From NCBI GenBank assembly GCA_039111475.1, contig JBCCIP010000007.1:79917-143916 (forward strand): a DNA stretch of 64,000 bases, in the 5' to 3' direction. Under the pieces are notes generated by a model, which saw only the letters and a list, made by a program, of their open reading frames with translations, ran no database searches and had not been told where the DNA came from. The translations under genes and the position numbers were made by a program. This document shows, piece by piece, positions 25,132 through 31,650 of this stretch (position 1 is its first letter; every line of letters starts with the position of its first letter). The stretch is from JAUIET01 sp039111475. GTDB lineage: Bacteria; Pseudomonadota; Gammaproteobacteria; Pseudomonadales; JAUIET01.

Positions 25132-25695
25132 CTATAAGCCATGTTCATCCCATTGCTGCTTATTTATTTTGTATAGAACGTGTTCGTTTAGCTCGCTGTC
25201 TGCGGGAACCAAAGGATGGTTGAAATTGCAATTAGCGTTACGCATGTCAATACGCCTCATTACTGCCTGCGACGGTTCATTTGTGAGAGAAGTAAATGAC
25301 ACTACTTCATTCAGCTGTAATTGTTCAAAGGCAAAGCGCAGCACCCGTTTTGCGGCCTCGGTTGCATAGCCATTGCCCCAACTCCCTTCAGACAATCGCC
25401 ATCCAATTTCGATGGCTGGGCTAAAAGACAGTTCTGTTGGTGTTTCATGCAGCCCTGTAAATCCTATGAATGATTTATTCAATTTTTCTTCGACTGCCCA
25501 TAGTCCCCATCCGCGCTTTGCAATCAAGCTAGATATCTTGGCGGCGAATGTATCGCTCTCAGTTCTGGACAATGGGGCCGGGAAATATTCCATCACTTTC
25601 GGGCAAGCATTCATTTCGGCAAACATTGGATAGTCATCTAGCCTCCATTGCCTGAGCTTTAATCTTTCCGTATTGAATTCATAGATTCCCGTCAT
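25132..25695 (-). CDS. GNAT N-acetyltransferase (RimJ/RimL type), last cassette gene
   Basis: 187 residues. LKLRQWRLDDYPMFAEMN, IEIGWRLSEGSWGNGYATEA (acetyl-CoA loop with W-G-x-G-x-A) and SFTSLTNEPSQAVMRRIDM are the ordered motifs of the ribosomal-protein/amino-group acetyltransferase branch. It starts 21 nt after the R' core of the attC at 25716-25771, as a cassette gene should, but no attC is visible after its stop, so it marks the distal edge of the array. Confidence 0.8.
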   Translation of the reverse strand: MTGIYEFNTERLKLRQWRLDDYPMFAEMNACPKVMEYFPAPLSRTESDTFAAKISSLIAKRGWGLWAVEEKLNKSFIGFTGLHETPTELSFSPAIEIGWRLSEGSWGNGYATEAAKRVLRFAFEQLQLNEVVSFTSLTNEPSQAVMRRIDMRNANCNFNHPLVPADSELNEHVLYKINKQQWDEHGL

Positions 25696-25715
25696 TCAAA
25701 TAGCGCTCTCATGCC

Positions 25716-25771
25716 TAATAACCCCTCAGTCAGCGCCGCTTGCCGTGCCCGTTTTGAACCTGTCGTTATGT
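25716..25771 (-). repeat. attC site 9 (after the GFA cassette)
   Basis: 56 bp. In cassette direction R'' ACATAAC and R' GTTATTA enclose complementary arms around GGCACGGCAAGCGGCGC. Lies 23 nt after the GFA stop. Confidence 0.75.
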
Positions 25772-25793
25772 GTGATGTACGCGGTATTCCCAA

Positions 25794-26141
25794 TCATGGC
25801 ATGTTCTTACCGTCGGCTGCTCTCACTGGCACATTTGATGGGTCGAAGCCCTCTAGACAATTCACATTAACTCCATAGTGGTCAGGAGTGACTCGTTTTC
25901 TGTGAAATGGGTAAATGCCACAGATGCTGCAAAAATAGTGCTGCGCCGTATGGGTGTTAAATGTATAGAGTGTAAGCGCACTTTCACCGGCCAATATACT
26001 CATCTGGTTTTCGTGTACCTTAACCATCAGAGCGTTCTTACGAATGCAAATGGAACAGTCACACGTAGTGAGTTCCGGAAAATCGGTTTCTATTTCAAAT
26101 TTTACTGTACCGCAGTGACATGTTCCCGAGTATTTCTCCAT
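25794..26141 (-). CDS. GFA/CENP-V domain protein (cassette gene)
   Basis: 115 residues. Zinc-binding cysteines in the order CHCG near residue 9, CDCSIC near 28 and CSICGIYP near 71 define the GFA fold (glutathione-dependent formaldehyde-activating enzyme relatives; most have no proven activity). Complete domain, normal length. Flanked by attC sites on both sides, so mobile as a unit. Confidence 0.85.
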   Translation of the reverse strand: MEKYSGTCHCGTVKFEIETDFPELTTCDCSICIRKNALMVKVHENQMSILAGESALTLYTFNTHTAQHYFCSICGIYPFHRKRVTPDHYGVNVNCLEGFDPSNVPVRAADGKNMP

Positions 26142-26167
26142 GTTATTCGCTTTTTCTCATGCTAGAC

Positions 26168-26221
26168 ACATATCCGCGGTTCAGTGGCGCTTACAGTGGC
26201 CACTGCAACCTGTTGTTATGT
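26168..26221 (-). repeat. attC site 8 (after the SpoU cassette), R' altered
   Basis: 54 bp. R'' is ACATAAC but R' reads GATATGT instead of GTTATGT, breaking the invariant GTT. The interior (GGTTCAGTGGCGCTTA and CACTGCAACC) is almost the same as in the site at 29345-29399. Confidence 0.75.
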
Positions 26222-26228
26222 GTAACGC

Positions 26229-26834
26229 TCATTTGATGGCCCTTTTGCGGTTCGCTCTTTTGAAACGACTCTGATACTCGCGTCGTTGTTTAGCCACTTC
26301 ATACAATACTATTCCGGTAGTCGTCCCCAGATTGAGACTCTCAATCATGCCGTACATAGGTATGCTGATACAAAGCTCGCAATGTTGAACTGCTGTATCA
26401 CTTAGGCCCCGCGACTCATTGACAAACCAAACCGCTAGTTTAGTGAATGAACTGTAATCGCCTTCATGAAGAACGATATTCTTCTTGCCTTTGATATGAG
26501 GTGAAGTAGCGATAGAGATAAAGCGGTTCTTTTCTAAGTGTTCCAAGCATTGTTCGGTAGAATCAAACCGTTTAACAAAACTCCACTTAATGGCCGAAAC
26601 GGAAGTCTTTGTGAGAGATTTTCTTTCTCGCATCTCATGCCAATCGTCCGGCAATGCCTTTCGACTGTCCACGATGTACGTTTTTTCCACACCAAGGGCG
26701 CTTACATTTCTTACGACTGTGCCAATGTTCTTTATGTCCATAGGATTTTCGATTATGGCAATTAGGTTCTTGCACCGAAACTCCCTCATTTCGTCCGCGC
26801 GCTCTCGTTTGGCACTTTTCACTTTCTCTCTCAC
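26229..26834 (-). CDS. SpoU/TrmH family RNA 2'-O-methyltransferase (cassette gene)
   Basis: 201 residues. SPOUT knot methyltransferase: LIAIIENPMDIKNIGTVVRNV (motif 1, with the N and R that contact RNA and SAM), AVWFVNESRGLSDTAV (motif 2) and CISIPMYGMIESLNLGTTTGIVLYE (motif 3, N-L at the SAM loop). All three motifs are intact, so an active rRNA or tRNA ribose methylase is plausible. An RNA modification enzyme on a cassette could give antibiotic resistance or act as a housekeeping duplicate; the target cannot be read from the sequence. Confidence 0.85.
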   Translation of the reverse strand: MREKVKSAKRERADEMREFRCKNLIAIIENPMDIKNIGTVVRNVSALGVEKTYIVDSRKALPDDWHEMRERKSLTKTSVSAIKWSFVKRFDSTEQCLEHLEKNRFISIATSPHIKGKKNIVLHEGDYSSFTKLAVWFVNESRGLSDTAVQHCELCISIPMYGMIESLNLGTTTGIVLYEVAKQRREYQSRFKRANRKRAIK

Positions 26835-26862
26835 TCGCGCCCTACCACGCTTCCCAACTTAC

Positions 26863-26928
26863 ACCTAACCCAGGCGTAAACGGCGCATTGAGCGCAGCGG
26901 ACGAACGAATTTGACGCCATCGTTATGT
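26863..26928 (-). repeat. attC site 7 (after the second GNAT cassette)
   Basis: 66 bp. R'' ACATAAC and R' GTTAGGT, the latter a perfect match to the GTTRRRY core. The stop codon of the GNAT gene lies inside R''. Confidence 0.85.
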
Positions 26929-27447
26929 GTCACTTGCAATATACCGCTGTACAATTTTGTCTGTACCTTCCTCAGTTATCTCTGACTCTAATATACCGCC
27001 TACGGAGCGAATCATTCTAGCTGAAGCCTCATTGTGTCTGTGGCAATGAATGTGGACATCTTTGATACCTAGTTCTCTGGCCTTTTCTATGGTTTGGCGA
27101 AGAATCTCTTTACCGAAACCCTTGCCACGATAGCTAGGGCGGATTCCGAGACCAATATGACCACCGGCTTCACGAAGTTGACTGTTCAGTTCGTGGCGTA
27201 AATGGGCGACTCCGACAAGTTCTTTCTGGTTAATAAACCAGTAAGTTGTATTGGGCACTAGCCAATCAGGAAGATCGATACCGCGCGAGTAATTGTGGAG
27301 TGTCTGAATTAGGCCTGAGAAATCCGAATGATCAAGATCCATTGGATAGGGGTATCGTTCTTCATCTCCTAGCTCTTCAAGATATTCTAAATAGCTGCTT
27401 TCAAGAGCCTTGGTTGGGCCGATGAGCTTAAGATTCATCTGACACAT
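26923..27447 (-). CDS. GNAT N-acetyltransferase (cassette gene)
   Basis: 174 residues. VAHLRHELNSQLREAGGHIGLGIRPSYRGKGFGKEIL holds the acetyl-CoA loop (RPSYRGKGFG); DVHIHCHRHNEASARMIRSVG follows. The fold is complete. The stop codon is in the attC and the start overlaps the R' core of the preceding attC, showing how tightly the cassette is trimmed. Confidence 0.85.
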   Translation of the reverse strand: MCQMNLKLIGPTKALESSYLEYLEELGDEERYPYPMDLDHSDFSGLIQTLHNYSRGIDLPDWLVPNTTYWFINQKELVGVAHLRHELNSQLREAGGHIGLGIRPSYRGKGFGKEILRQTIEKARELGIKDVHIHCHRHNEASARMIRSVGGILESEITEEGTDKIVQRYIASDT

Positions 27448-27536
27448 AACCCCGGTGTAAACGGCAAGTTAGGCGCAGCTTAGCTTGCCCGGTGAGGGAG
27501 CGAAGCGGACTAGCGCATTTGACACTATTGTTATGA
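27444..27536 (-). repeat. attC site 6 (after the ferric-reductase-like cassette)
   Basis: 93 bp, the longest of the set. R'' TCATAAC and R' GTTATGT enclose long complementary arms (GGCAAGTTAGGCGCAGC/ TAGCTTGCC). Confidence 0.8.
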
Positions 27537-28163
27537 ATCAATAACTGGCTCCTTCCGAAAATATGTCGATGCCCAAGACAACAATCTCAATGCAATGGCT
27601 GACCAAAATAGAACCCATAATACTGGATTGGGCGTTTCAAGATTGCGTAGAACAATGTCATAAAAGAAGACGCCGACTAAATAGTAGAAGGCAAGTTGAT
27701 GAAGTAGCTTAGTCTTTTTCGCTCCAATGAGCCGAATTGGCGCTGGAAAAGAGAATATTGCCATCGCAGCTAGATACAAGAAACCGAAAGATCCACCGAT
27801 CAATACAGCCAATGGTTCGGGCTGCTCGTGCGAAACTTGGTACAGTAAGACTATGAAAGCTAAATGCCAAAGATGGTTTCCCGCAAATGCCAGACCAAAG
27901 ACGCTTCTGTTCTTTACTAGATAAGACGAAATGGCGTTCTTATTTAGATCACGCAGGGGCCGGGCGATCATAGGAACCAAAAACAAAAAAAATGAAACAT
28001 GAGCTGTATTTAGCAATGTTTGGCGTATCGCTACCTCATCGCCAATTCTAAAACCGTGGCCAAATGCAACAACTGTAAAACCAAGAATAATTCCTGTGAA
28101 GAATCCAGCCCACAGTTTACGCGTATGGATGCTAGTCGAATTTTTTGCAGGCGCATTATTCAT
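27531..28163 (-). CDS. Membrane protein, ferric-reductase-like (cassette gene)
   Basis: 210 residues, five or six hydrophobic helices. NRSVFGLAFAGNHLWHLAF and the earlier NTAHVSFF supply histidines in membrane helices in a way that recalls the haem-binding ferric reductase/MsrQ-like domain; the assignment is tentative. It would be an integral membrane electron carrier if correct. Stop codon lies within R'' of its attC. Confidence 0.6.
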   Translation of the reverse strand: MNNAPAKNSTSIHTRKLWAGFFTGIILGFTVVAFGHGFRIGDEVAIRQTLLNTAHVSFFLFLVPMIARPLRDLNKNAISSYLVKNRSVFGLAFAGNHLWHLAFIVLLYQVSHEQPEPLAVLIGGSFGFLYLAAMAIFSFPAPIRLIGAKKTKLLHQLAFYYLVGVFFYDIVLRNLETPNPVLWVLFWSAIALRLLSWASTYFRKEPVIDS

Positions 28164-28203
28164 ACAATCATTGGATACCTAGGACTCGTTTCTGGAGATT
28201 GAT

Positions 28204-28290
28204 TCATAACCCTTCGTTAAAGGGCGCCGAAAAGTAGCGCTTTTTGGCGGCCCAGCGACCGCAGGGAGCGACTTGAACGAGCTGTTATGA
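28204..28290 (-). repeat. attC site 5
   Basis: 87 bp. R'' TCATAAC and R' GTTATGA. Interior includes GGCGCCGAAAAG/ GCTTTTTGGCG, shared with the sites at 29895 and 30526. Follows the single-helix protein gene. Confidence 0.8.
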
Positions 28291-28291
28291 A

Positions 28292-28753
28292 TCACCTACT
28301 GCTCATAGCTTTATCAAATCGGTCTCGCTTCCGTAGATATCGGTCCTTATGTTCCGGCTCCATACTCTTGAATCCTTTGCTATTTTCGAAGTCCTCTTTG
28401 AGGGGAGCATACTCAACACCATTTACGATTCGAGGGTGCTCTTTTCGATAAGCAATTACACCCGAAAACATTTGTTCGATGACGTCGTTAGTCCCGGGAT
28501 ACAACGGATCAACAATCAGCCGTTTTTCAAGATACTCTCCATAGCGAACCAATGATTGATTGATTCTCTGCTCATACAAATCTATCGGGTCCGTTTCTGG
28601 ATGAAATCGCAGGGATTCGATCATTCCCATACTCGCTAATGCAGCTTTAGCTGCATCAATAGTGGCAGTTTGTTGTTTTCCAACATGCAAGCCATACAGG
28701 TAGCCCGTGAGCAACGAAGCTAGAATGACAAGAATAGCGACTAGTATCTTCAT
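28292..28753 (-). CDS. Hypothetical protein with one N-terminal membrane helix (cassette gene)
   Basis: 153 residues. Residues 2-21 (KILVAILVILASLLTGYLYG) form a membrane anchor; the rest is a charged helical domain rich in Tyr, Arg and Glu (LYEQRINQSLVRYGEYLEKR), presumably periplasmic. No family recognised. The ATG at 28751-28753 is preferred; a start at 28789 would lie inside the upstream attC. Confidence 0.6.
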   Translation of the reverse strand: MKILVAILVILASLLTGYLYGLHVGKQQTATIDAAKAALASMGMIESLRFHPETDPIDLYEQRINQSLVRYGEYLEKRLIVDPLYPGTNDVIEQMFSGVIAYRKEHPRIVNGVEYAPLKEDFENSKGFKSMEPEHKDRYLRKRDRFDKAMSSR

Positions 28754-28765
28754 ATTGGTATTGAT

Positions 28766-28834
28766 GCGTAACCCCGGTAGCATGCGCAAAATTGAGCGCA
28801 GCTTAATTTTGTCGCTTGCCTACCGTCGTTATGC
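28766..28834 (-). repeat. attC site 4
   Basis: 69 bp. R'' GCATAAC and R' GTTACGC, with arms TAGCATGCGCAAAATT against AATTTTGTCGCTTGCCTA. Follows the four-helix membrane protein gene and overlaps its stop. Confidence 0.8.
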
Positions 28835-29326
28835 ATCTGTAGCTGCGTCAATGGTAGAGGCTAAATTGTTTTCAATTCTCGCCGCTTCTTTTCTATTTAT
28901 ATGTATGATCCAAATTGATACTAGAACGATAACCACGATGCTCACTACGTACTTTGTTGGATCTTGTTGTATTAACGGCGTTAAAGTTAAGACGACGCCA
29001 ATCATAAGCAGCGGCAAGTACCAATAAGGTACCGTGTGGAGTAAACGAGATTGTCTGCTTATCTCCTGCTCCCAAAATTTCTTTTCACTTACTGGGTGAT
29101 CTTGAATGGTTTTGTTTCTCAATATGTGGCTGCATACGATTGCGCTGACCGTTCCGCAAGCAAAAAACACGATCAGCAAGCCAAAATAGACCGCCCCGTA
29201 TGGTGCGGCTTGAGGCAAATAGTAAACCACGTATCCGGCAACGATCATGCAGGCAATAGTTTCTCCTACTGCGCGGATGTGTGAATCTCGCCTTGTGCTT
29301 CGAATTAACGAACTTAGATCTTCCAT
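28829..29326 (-). CDS. Four-helix membrane protein (cassette gene)
   Basis: 165 residues with helices at about 22-38, 45-65, 105-120 and 127-144 (ETIACMIVAGYVVYYLP, AVYFGLLIVFFACGTVSAI, LPLLMIGVVLTLTPLI, VVSIVVIVLVSIWIIHI). Unknown function; the type is common among integron cassettes. GGGAGAG precedes the ATG, so it carries its own translation start signal. Confidence 0.65.
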   Translation of the reverse strand: MEDLSSLIRSTRRDSHIRAVGETIACMIVAGYVVYYLPQAAPYGAVYFGLLIVFFACGTVSAIVCSHILRNKTIQDHPVSEKKFWEQEISRQSRLLHTVPYWYLPLLMIGVVLTLTPLIQQDPTKYVVSIVVIVLVSIWIIHINRKEAARIENNLASTIDAATDA

Positions 29327-29344
29327 AGTGCTCTCCCTACTGAT

Positions 29345-29399
29345 GCATAACCCTCGGTTCAGTGGCGCTTATAGCGTCCACTGCAACCGGTTGTTACAC
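29345..29399 (-). repeat. attC site 3
   Basis: 55 bp. R'' GTGTAAC and R' GTTATGC. Interior nearly identical to attC site 8 (26168-26221). Follows the exported-protein cassette. Confidence 0.8.
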
Positions 29400-29405
29400 G
29401 TCAGG

Positions 29406-29891
29406 TTATCTGAATGTTTCATTAGCACCATTCTCTGCGAATAATTCACCGGTTTCCAGCTTTCCATCCGTTAGTGAATATGGCATGAATACAACGATGG
29501 AGTAGCCTGAACTGTGATCTATGTTTATGACCACGGTATCTGATTTAATCCCCGTGCCAGGTGATGACACAAGCGCGTCATACGCTAATGCCGTCGCCTT
29601 ATACTCACCGGATTTCGCCGCTCCAACAAATGCTTCCTTCAGCATAGAAATTAAATCAGAGGAAAGTGGTTGATCGTCACCATCATAAGCTGCAACCCTT
29701 GAAATTTCGCCGTCCGGCGACATTGCTGCGCCAAAAGGAAAGAACTCTCCGTATTTGGTCAGGTACCTTTCAGCATCGGAAAGTGCCACGTTCATTAGTT
29801 GCTGAGCATCGGCTTGAGCTTGACCCATATTCTCTGCCTGAGAAAGGCTCGAAATTAGGACTGTGAATAATATGATGGTACTTCTTATCAT
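29406..29891 (-). CDS. Exported hypothetical protein (cassette gene)
   Basis: 161 residues. Residues 1-19 (IRSTIILFTVLISSLSQA) are a signal peptide with an AxA-like cleavage site. The mature part reads as a small alpha/beta domain (LMNVALSDAERYLTKYGEFFPFGAAM, DTVVINIDHSSGYSIVVFMPYSL). Such short exported proteins recur in cassette arrays; function unknown. Confidence 0.65.
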   Translation of the reverse strand: MIRSTIILFTVLISSLSQAENMGQAQADAQQLMNVALSDAERYLTKYGEFFPFGAAMSPDGEISRVAAYDGDDQPLSSDLISMLKEAFVGAAKSGEYKATALAYDALVSSPGTGIKSDTVVINIDHSSGYSIVVFMPYSLTDGKLETGELFAENGANETFR

Positions 29892-29894
29892 GAC

Positions 29895-29953
29895 GTGTAA
29901 CCCTAGGTTAAGCAGCGCCGCTTTTTGGCGTCTGCTTGAACCCGTCGTTATAC
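29895..29953 (-). repeat. attC site 2
   Basis: 59 bp. R'' GTATAAC and R' GTTACAC; arms GGTTCAAGCAGACGCC against GGCGCTGCTTAACC. Partly inside the preceding coding frame, which ends at 29908. Confidence 0.85.
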
Positions 29954-30522
29954 GTCTCGCCCAACTTGATCAATTTACAACGCTTAAGATGTGGCGAGTA
30001 ACTTAGAAGTAACCACACTCGACCAAAAACATGTGGATTCATATTAACTCCCTCTGACAAAAAAGCATCACAACACTTTTCGACCCACAATTCGTCGCAG
30101 TGAAATAGAAGCTCAAAGTTCAGAGCTTCTGATACTAGGTCTCGGCACTTGTCAGATTTCTGAGAGACTTGTTCGTTGATCTTTTCTTCGAAATATTCTT
30201 TATTCGCCCATCTCTCGCACTCGCTCCAGTAATTTGAGAGCCCGTGAATTTGCGCGTCAATCGCCTGTGAGTTGACTAGTTCAGTTATTTCTAATCCCGT
30301 TTTATCACCATTCCCGTCAAACAGCCATATATCTGGTGGATCATTTGGGTTGACATTGAAAGTCTCGAAGCTGTGCTGTCCTTCGTGATTTCGAGGATCT
30401 AGAAATATATCAGTTACCCCAGCCTCCTTGATCTCCTTCTCATGCCAATTGAAGAAACCCGCATGCTCTCTCGGCAGTCTATTACAACGCCTAATTTCGT
30501 CTAAAACAGCTTCATCTACCAT
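29908..30522 (-). CDS. Hypothetical protein, possibly nuclease-like (cassette gene)
   Basis: 204 residues, no signal or membrane segment. The centre reads PPDIWLFDGNGDKTGLEITELVN, a hydrophobic strand with Asp followed by a second strand with E-x-T, which is reminiscent of a PD-(D/E)xK nuclease core, though the lysine is not clear. Many His and Cys residues follow (LLFHCDELWVEKCCDAF). The last seven or so codons are encoded by the attC itself (QTPKSGAA), a sign that the reading frame was extended into the recombination site. Confidence 0.55.
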   Translation of the reverse strand: MVDEAVLDEIRRCNRLPREHAGFFNWHEKEIKEAGVTDIFLDPRNHEGQHSFETFNVNPNDPPDIWLFDGNGDKTGLEITELVNSQAIDAQIHGLSNYWSECERWANKEYFEEKINEQVSQKSDKCRDLVSEALNFELLFHCDELWVEKCCDAFLSEGVNMNPHVFGRVWLLLSYSPHLKRCKLIKLGETYNDGFKQTPKSGAA

Positions 30523-30525
30523 GAC

Positions 30526-30594
30526 GTATAACCCCAGTGACAGCCGCGCCGAAAAGCGCAGCTTTTTGGCGTCGGCTGCTCACCGTCGTTATGT
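30526..30594 (-). repeat. attC site 1
   Basis: 69 bp. R'' ACATAAC and R' GTTATAC; arms GCCGACGCCAAAAAGC and GCTTTTCGGCGCGGCTG-type complement. Follows the first cassette gene of the array. Confidence 0.85.
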
Positions 30595-30628
30595 GTATGG
30601 CCTACGCGTGCTCGCCTAAGTATTTGCA

Positions 30629-31201
30629 CTAACGATACCTGTTTTCGCGAATACACGCATCGTACATAATTATCCATACACGGCTTTTTCTTCGCGATGC
30701 AGGATGGATATCGAATCTCTTCAAGCTGCCGTTTTGAAATTCAAGTTCAACTGGGATCGATTCGCTCGCTATGATTCTATTAAGAATATTATTAACTTTC
30801 CCTCCTTCTAATCGAAACTGATGCATGCTGGTGGGTCGGTGGAAATCTACGAATGCATCAAAGCCGCCGATACGCGCCTCTGATATTAGTACACCTGATA
30901 TGTCCCTGGGATTATTCGAGCCAATTTGCAATAGAAGCTTAATGCGACCTAAATCTTCCTTAGTGACGATTTCGCCCTGTACAAATGTGTTTGCTACAAA
31001 TCTAAATGAGGCGTAATTAAACGGTGTGCCCGTGAGTATCCCCTTATTCGTTGGCGAACCTGGGGTAGAGTAGTCGCTAATTAGATCACAGCCAACATCA
31101 TGGACATCTATTCTCCACTTACCCCAGTGAGCAAATGGACCACTAGCGAGGACGGCACCTGAGTAGAATATGCAGATGGCTATTAAAAAGATTGCCCGCA
31201 T
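30629..31201 (-). CDS. Exported hypothetical protein, first cassette gene
   Basis: 190 residues. Residues 1-19 (RAIFLIAICIFYSGAVLA) are a signal peptide, followed by SGPFAHWGKWRIDVHDVGCDLI and a beta-rich domain ending in two Cys-containing strands. No family recognised. An upstream in-frame ATG (31222) is made from the R' core itself, so the start at 31201 is preferred. With nothing but an isolated core site upstream, this was the cassette closest to the lost attI. Confidence 0.6.
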   Translation of the reverse strand: MRAIFLIAICIFYSGAVLASGPFAHWGKWRIDVHDVGCDLISDYSTPGSPTNKGILTGTPFNYASFRFVANTFVQGEIVTKEDLGRIKLLLQIGSNNPRDISGVLISEARIGGFDAFVDFHRPTSMHQFRLEGGKVNNILNRIIASESIPVELEFQNGSLKRFDIHPASRRKSRVWIIMYDACIRENRYR

Positions 31202-31218
31202 TGCTCTAAATTTGATAC

Positions 31219-31225
31219 ACATAAC
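31219..31225 (-). repeat. Isolated core site (attI or R' remnant) at the proximal end of the array
   Basis: GTTATGT in cassette direction, directly before the first cassette gene, with no partner R'' in the next 190 nt. It is where an attI or a further attC would have ended. Confidence 0.45.
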
Positions 31226-31411
31226 ACCCAAGTATACGTACTAATGACGTATTAAATTCTATCAACATGAAATATATCCCCACTGCCACTTACAATCAAC
31301 CATAAGCTAATTGTTTGATTAAGCGGCGCTTTCTTCTTTTTGGTGAATAAAAAGAGTTGATGCGTTGCGTCAATAGCGGAGGTAATGCGAAGTCTACCCC
31401 AAGGCTCTAGC

Positions 31412-31588
31412 TTACTTGCTGGGTCGTGATTGCAGTGTTCCTTGCGCTACTTCCATCATTGCCAAAACCTCGCTAGGCGGAAATTGCTCTAGCAAAGAAA
31501 TGGCACGGTAAATATTCCATTCGGCCACCGGGTCAAATGTGTTCTTTTTCTTAAAATTGAGATCTTTGAGGCCAACAAGGCACTCGCC
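31412..31588 (-). other. Start-less open frame between the cassette array and glmS
   Basis: 58 codons between in-frame stops, reading GECLVGLKDLNFKKKNTFDP, then AEWNIYRAISLLEQF and ending TLQSRPSK. It is protein-like (charged and hydrophobic residues alternate as in helices) but has no ATG near its beginning; the only ATG codons lie late. A C-terminal gene fragment left at the glmS end of the array is the likeliest reading. The rest of 31226-31650 holds nothing I recognise. Confidence 0.3.
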
Positions 31589-31650
31589 CTACATTTTAGC
31601 AGCGCTTTTTGCTCGGCGATCGGCAACGCGCAGCTGAAGAAGGTTCTGCG

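Larger units (their letters stand above)
25132..31225 (-). mobile_element. Integron gene-cassette array without integrase (CALIN)
   Basis: Ten genes, all on the minus strand, nine of them followed by an imperfect palindrome whose ends fit attC core sites (R'' like ACATAAC, R' like GTTATGT or GTTAGGT). Site lengths run from 54 to 93 bp and the inner sequences share GTTCAAGC/GCGCCGC-type arms. Several gene stop codons lie inside R''. No tyrosine recombinase frame is found in the array or in the 420 nt between it and glmS, where attI and intI would be expected. The array is therefore either a cluster of attC sites lacking integrase or the distal part of an integron that lost its platform. Confidence 0.85.
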
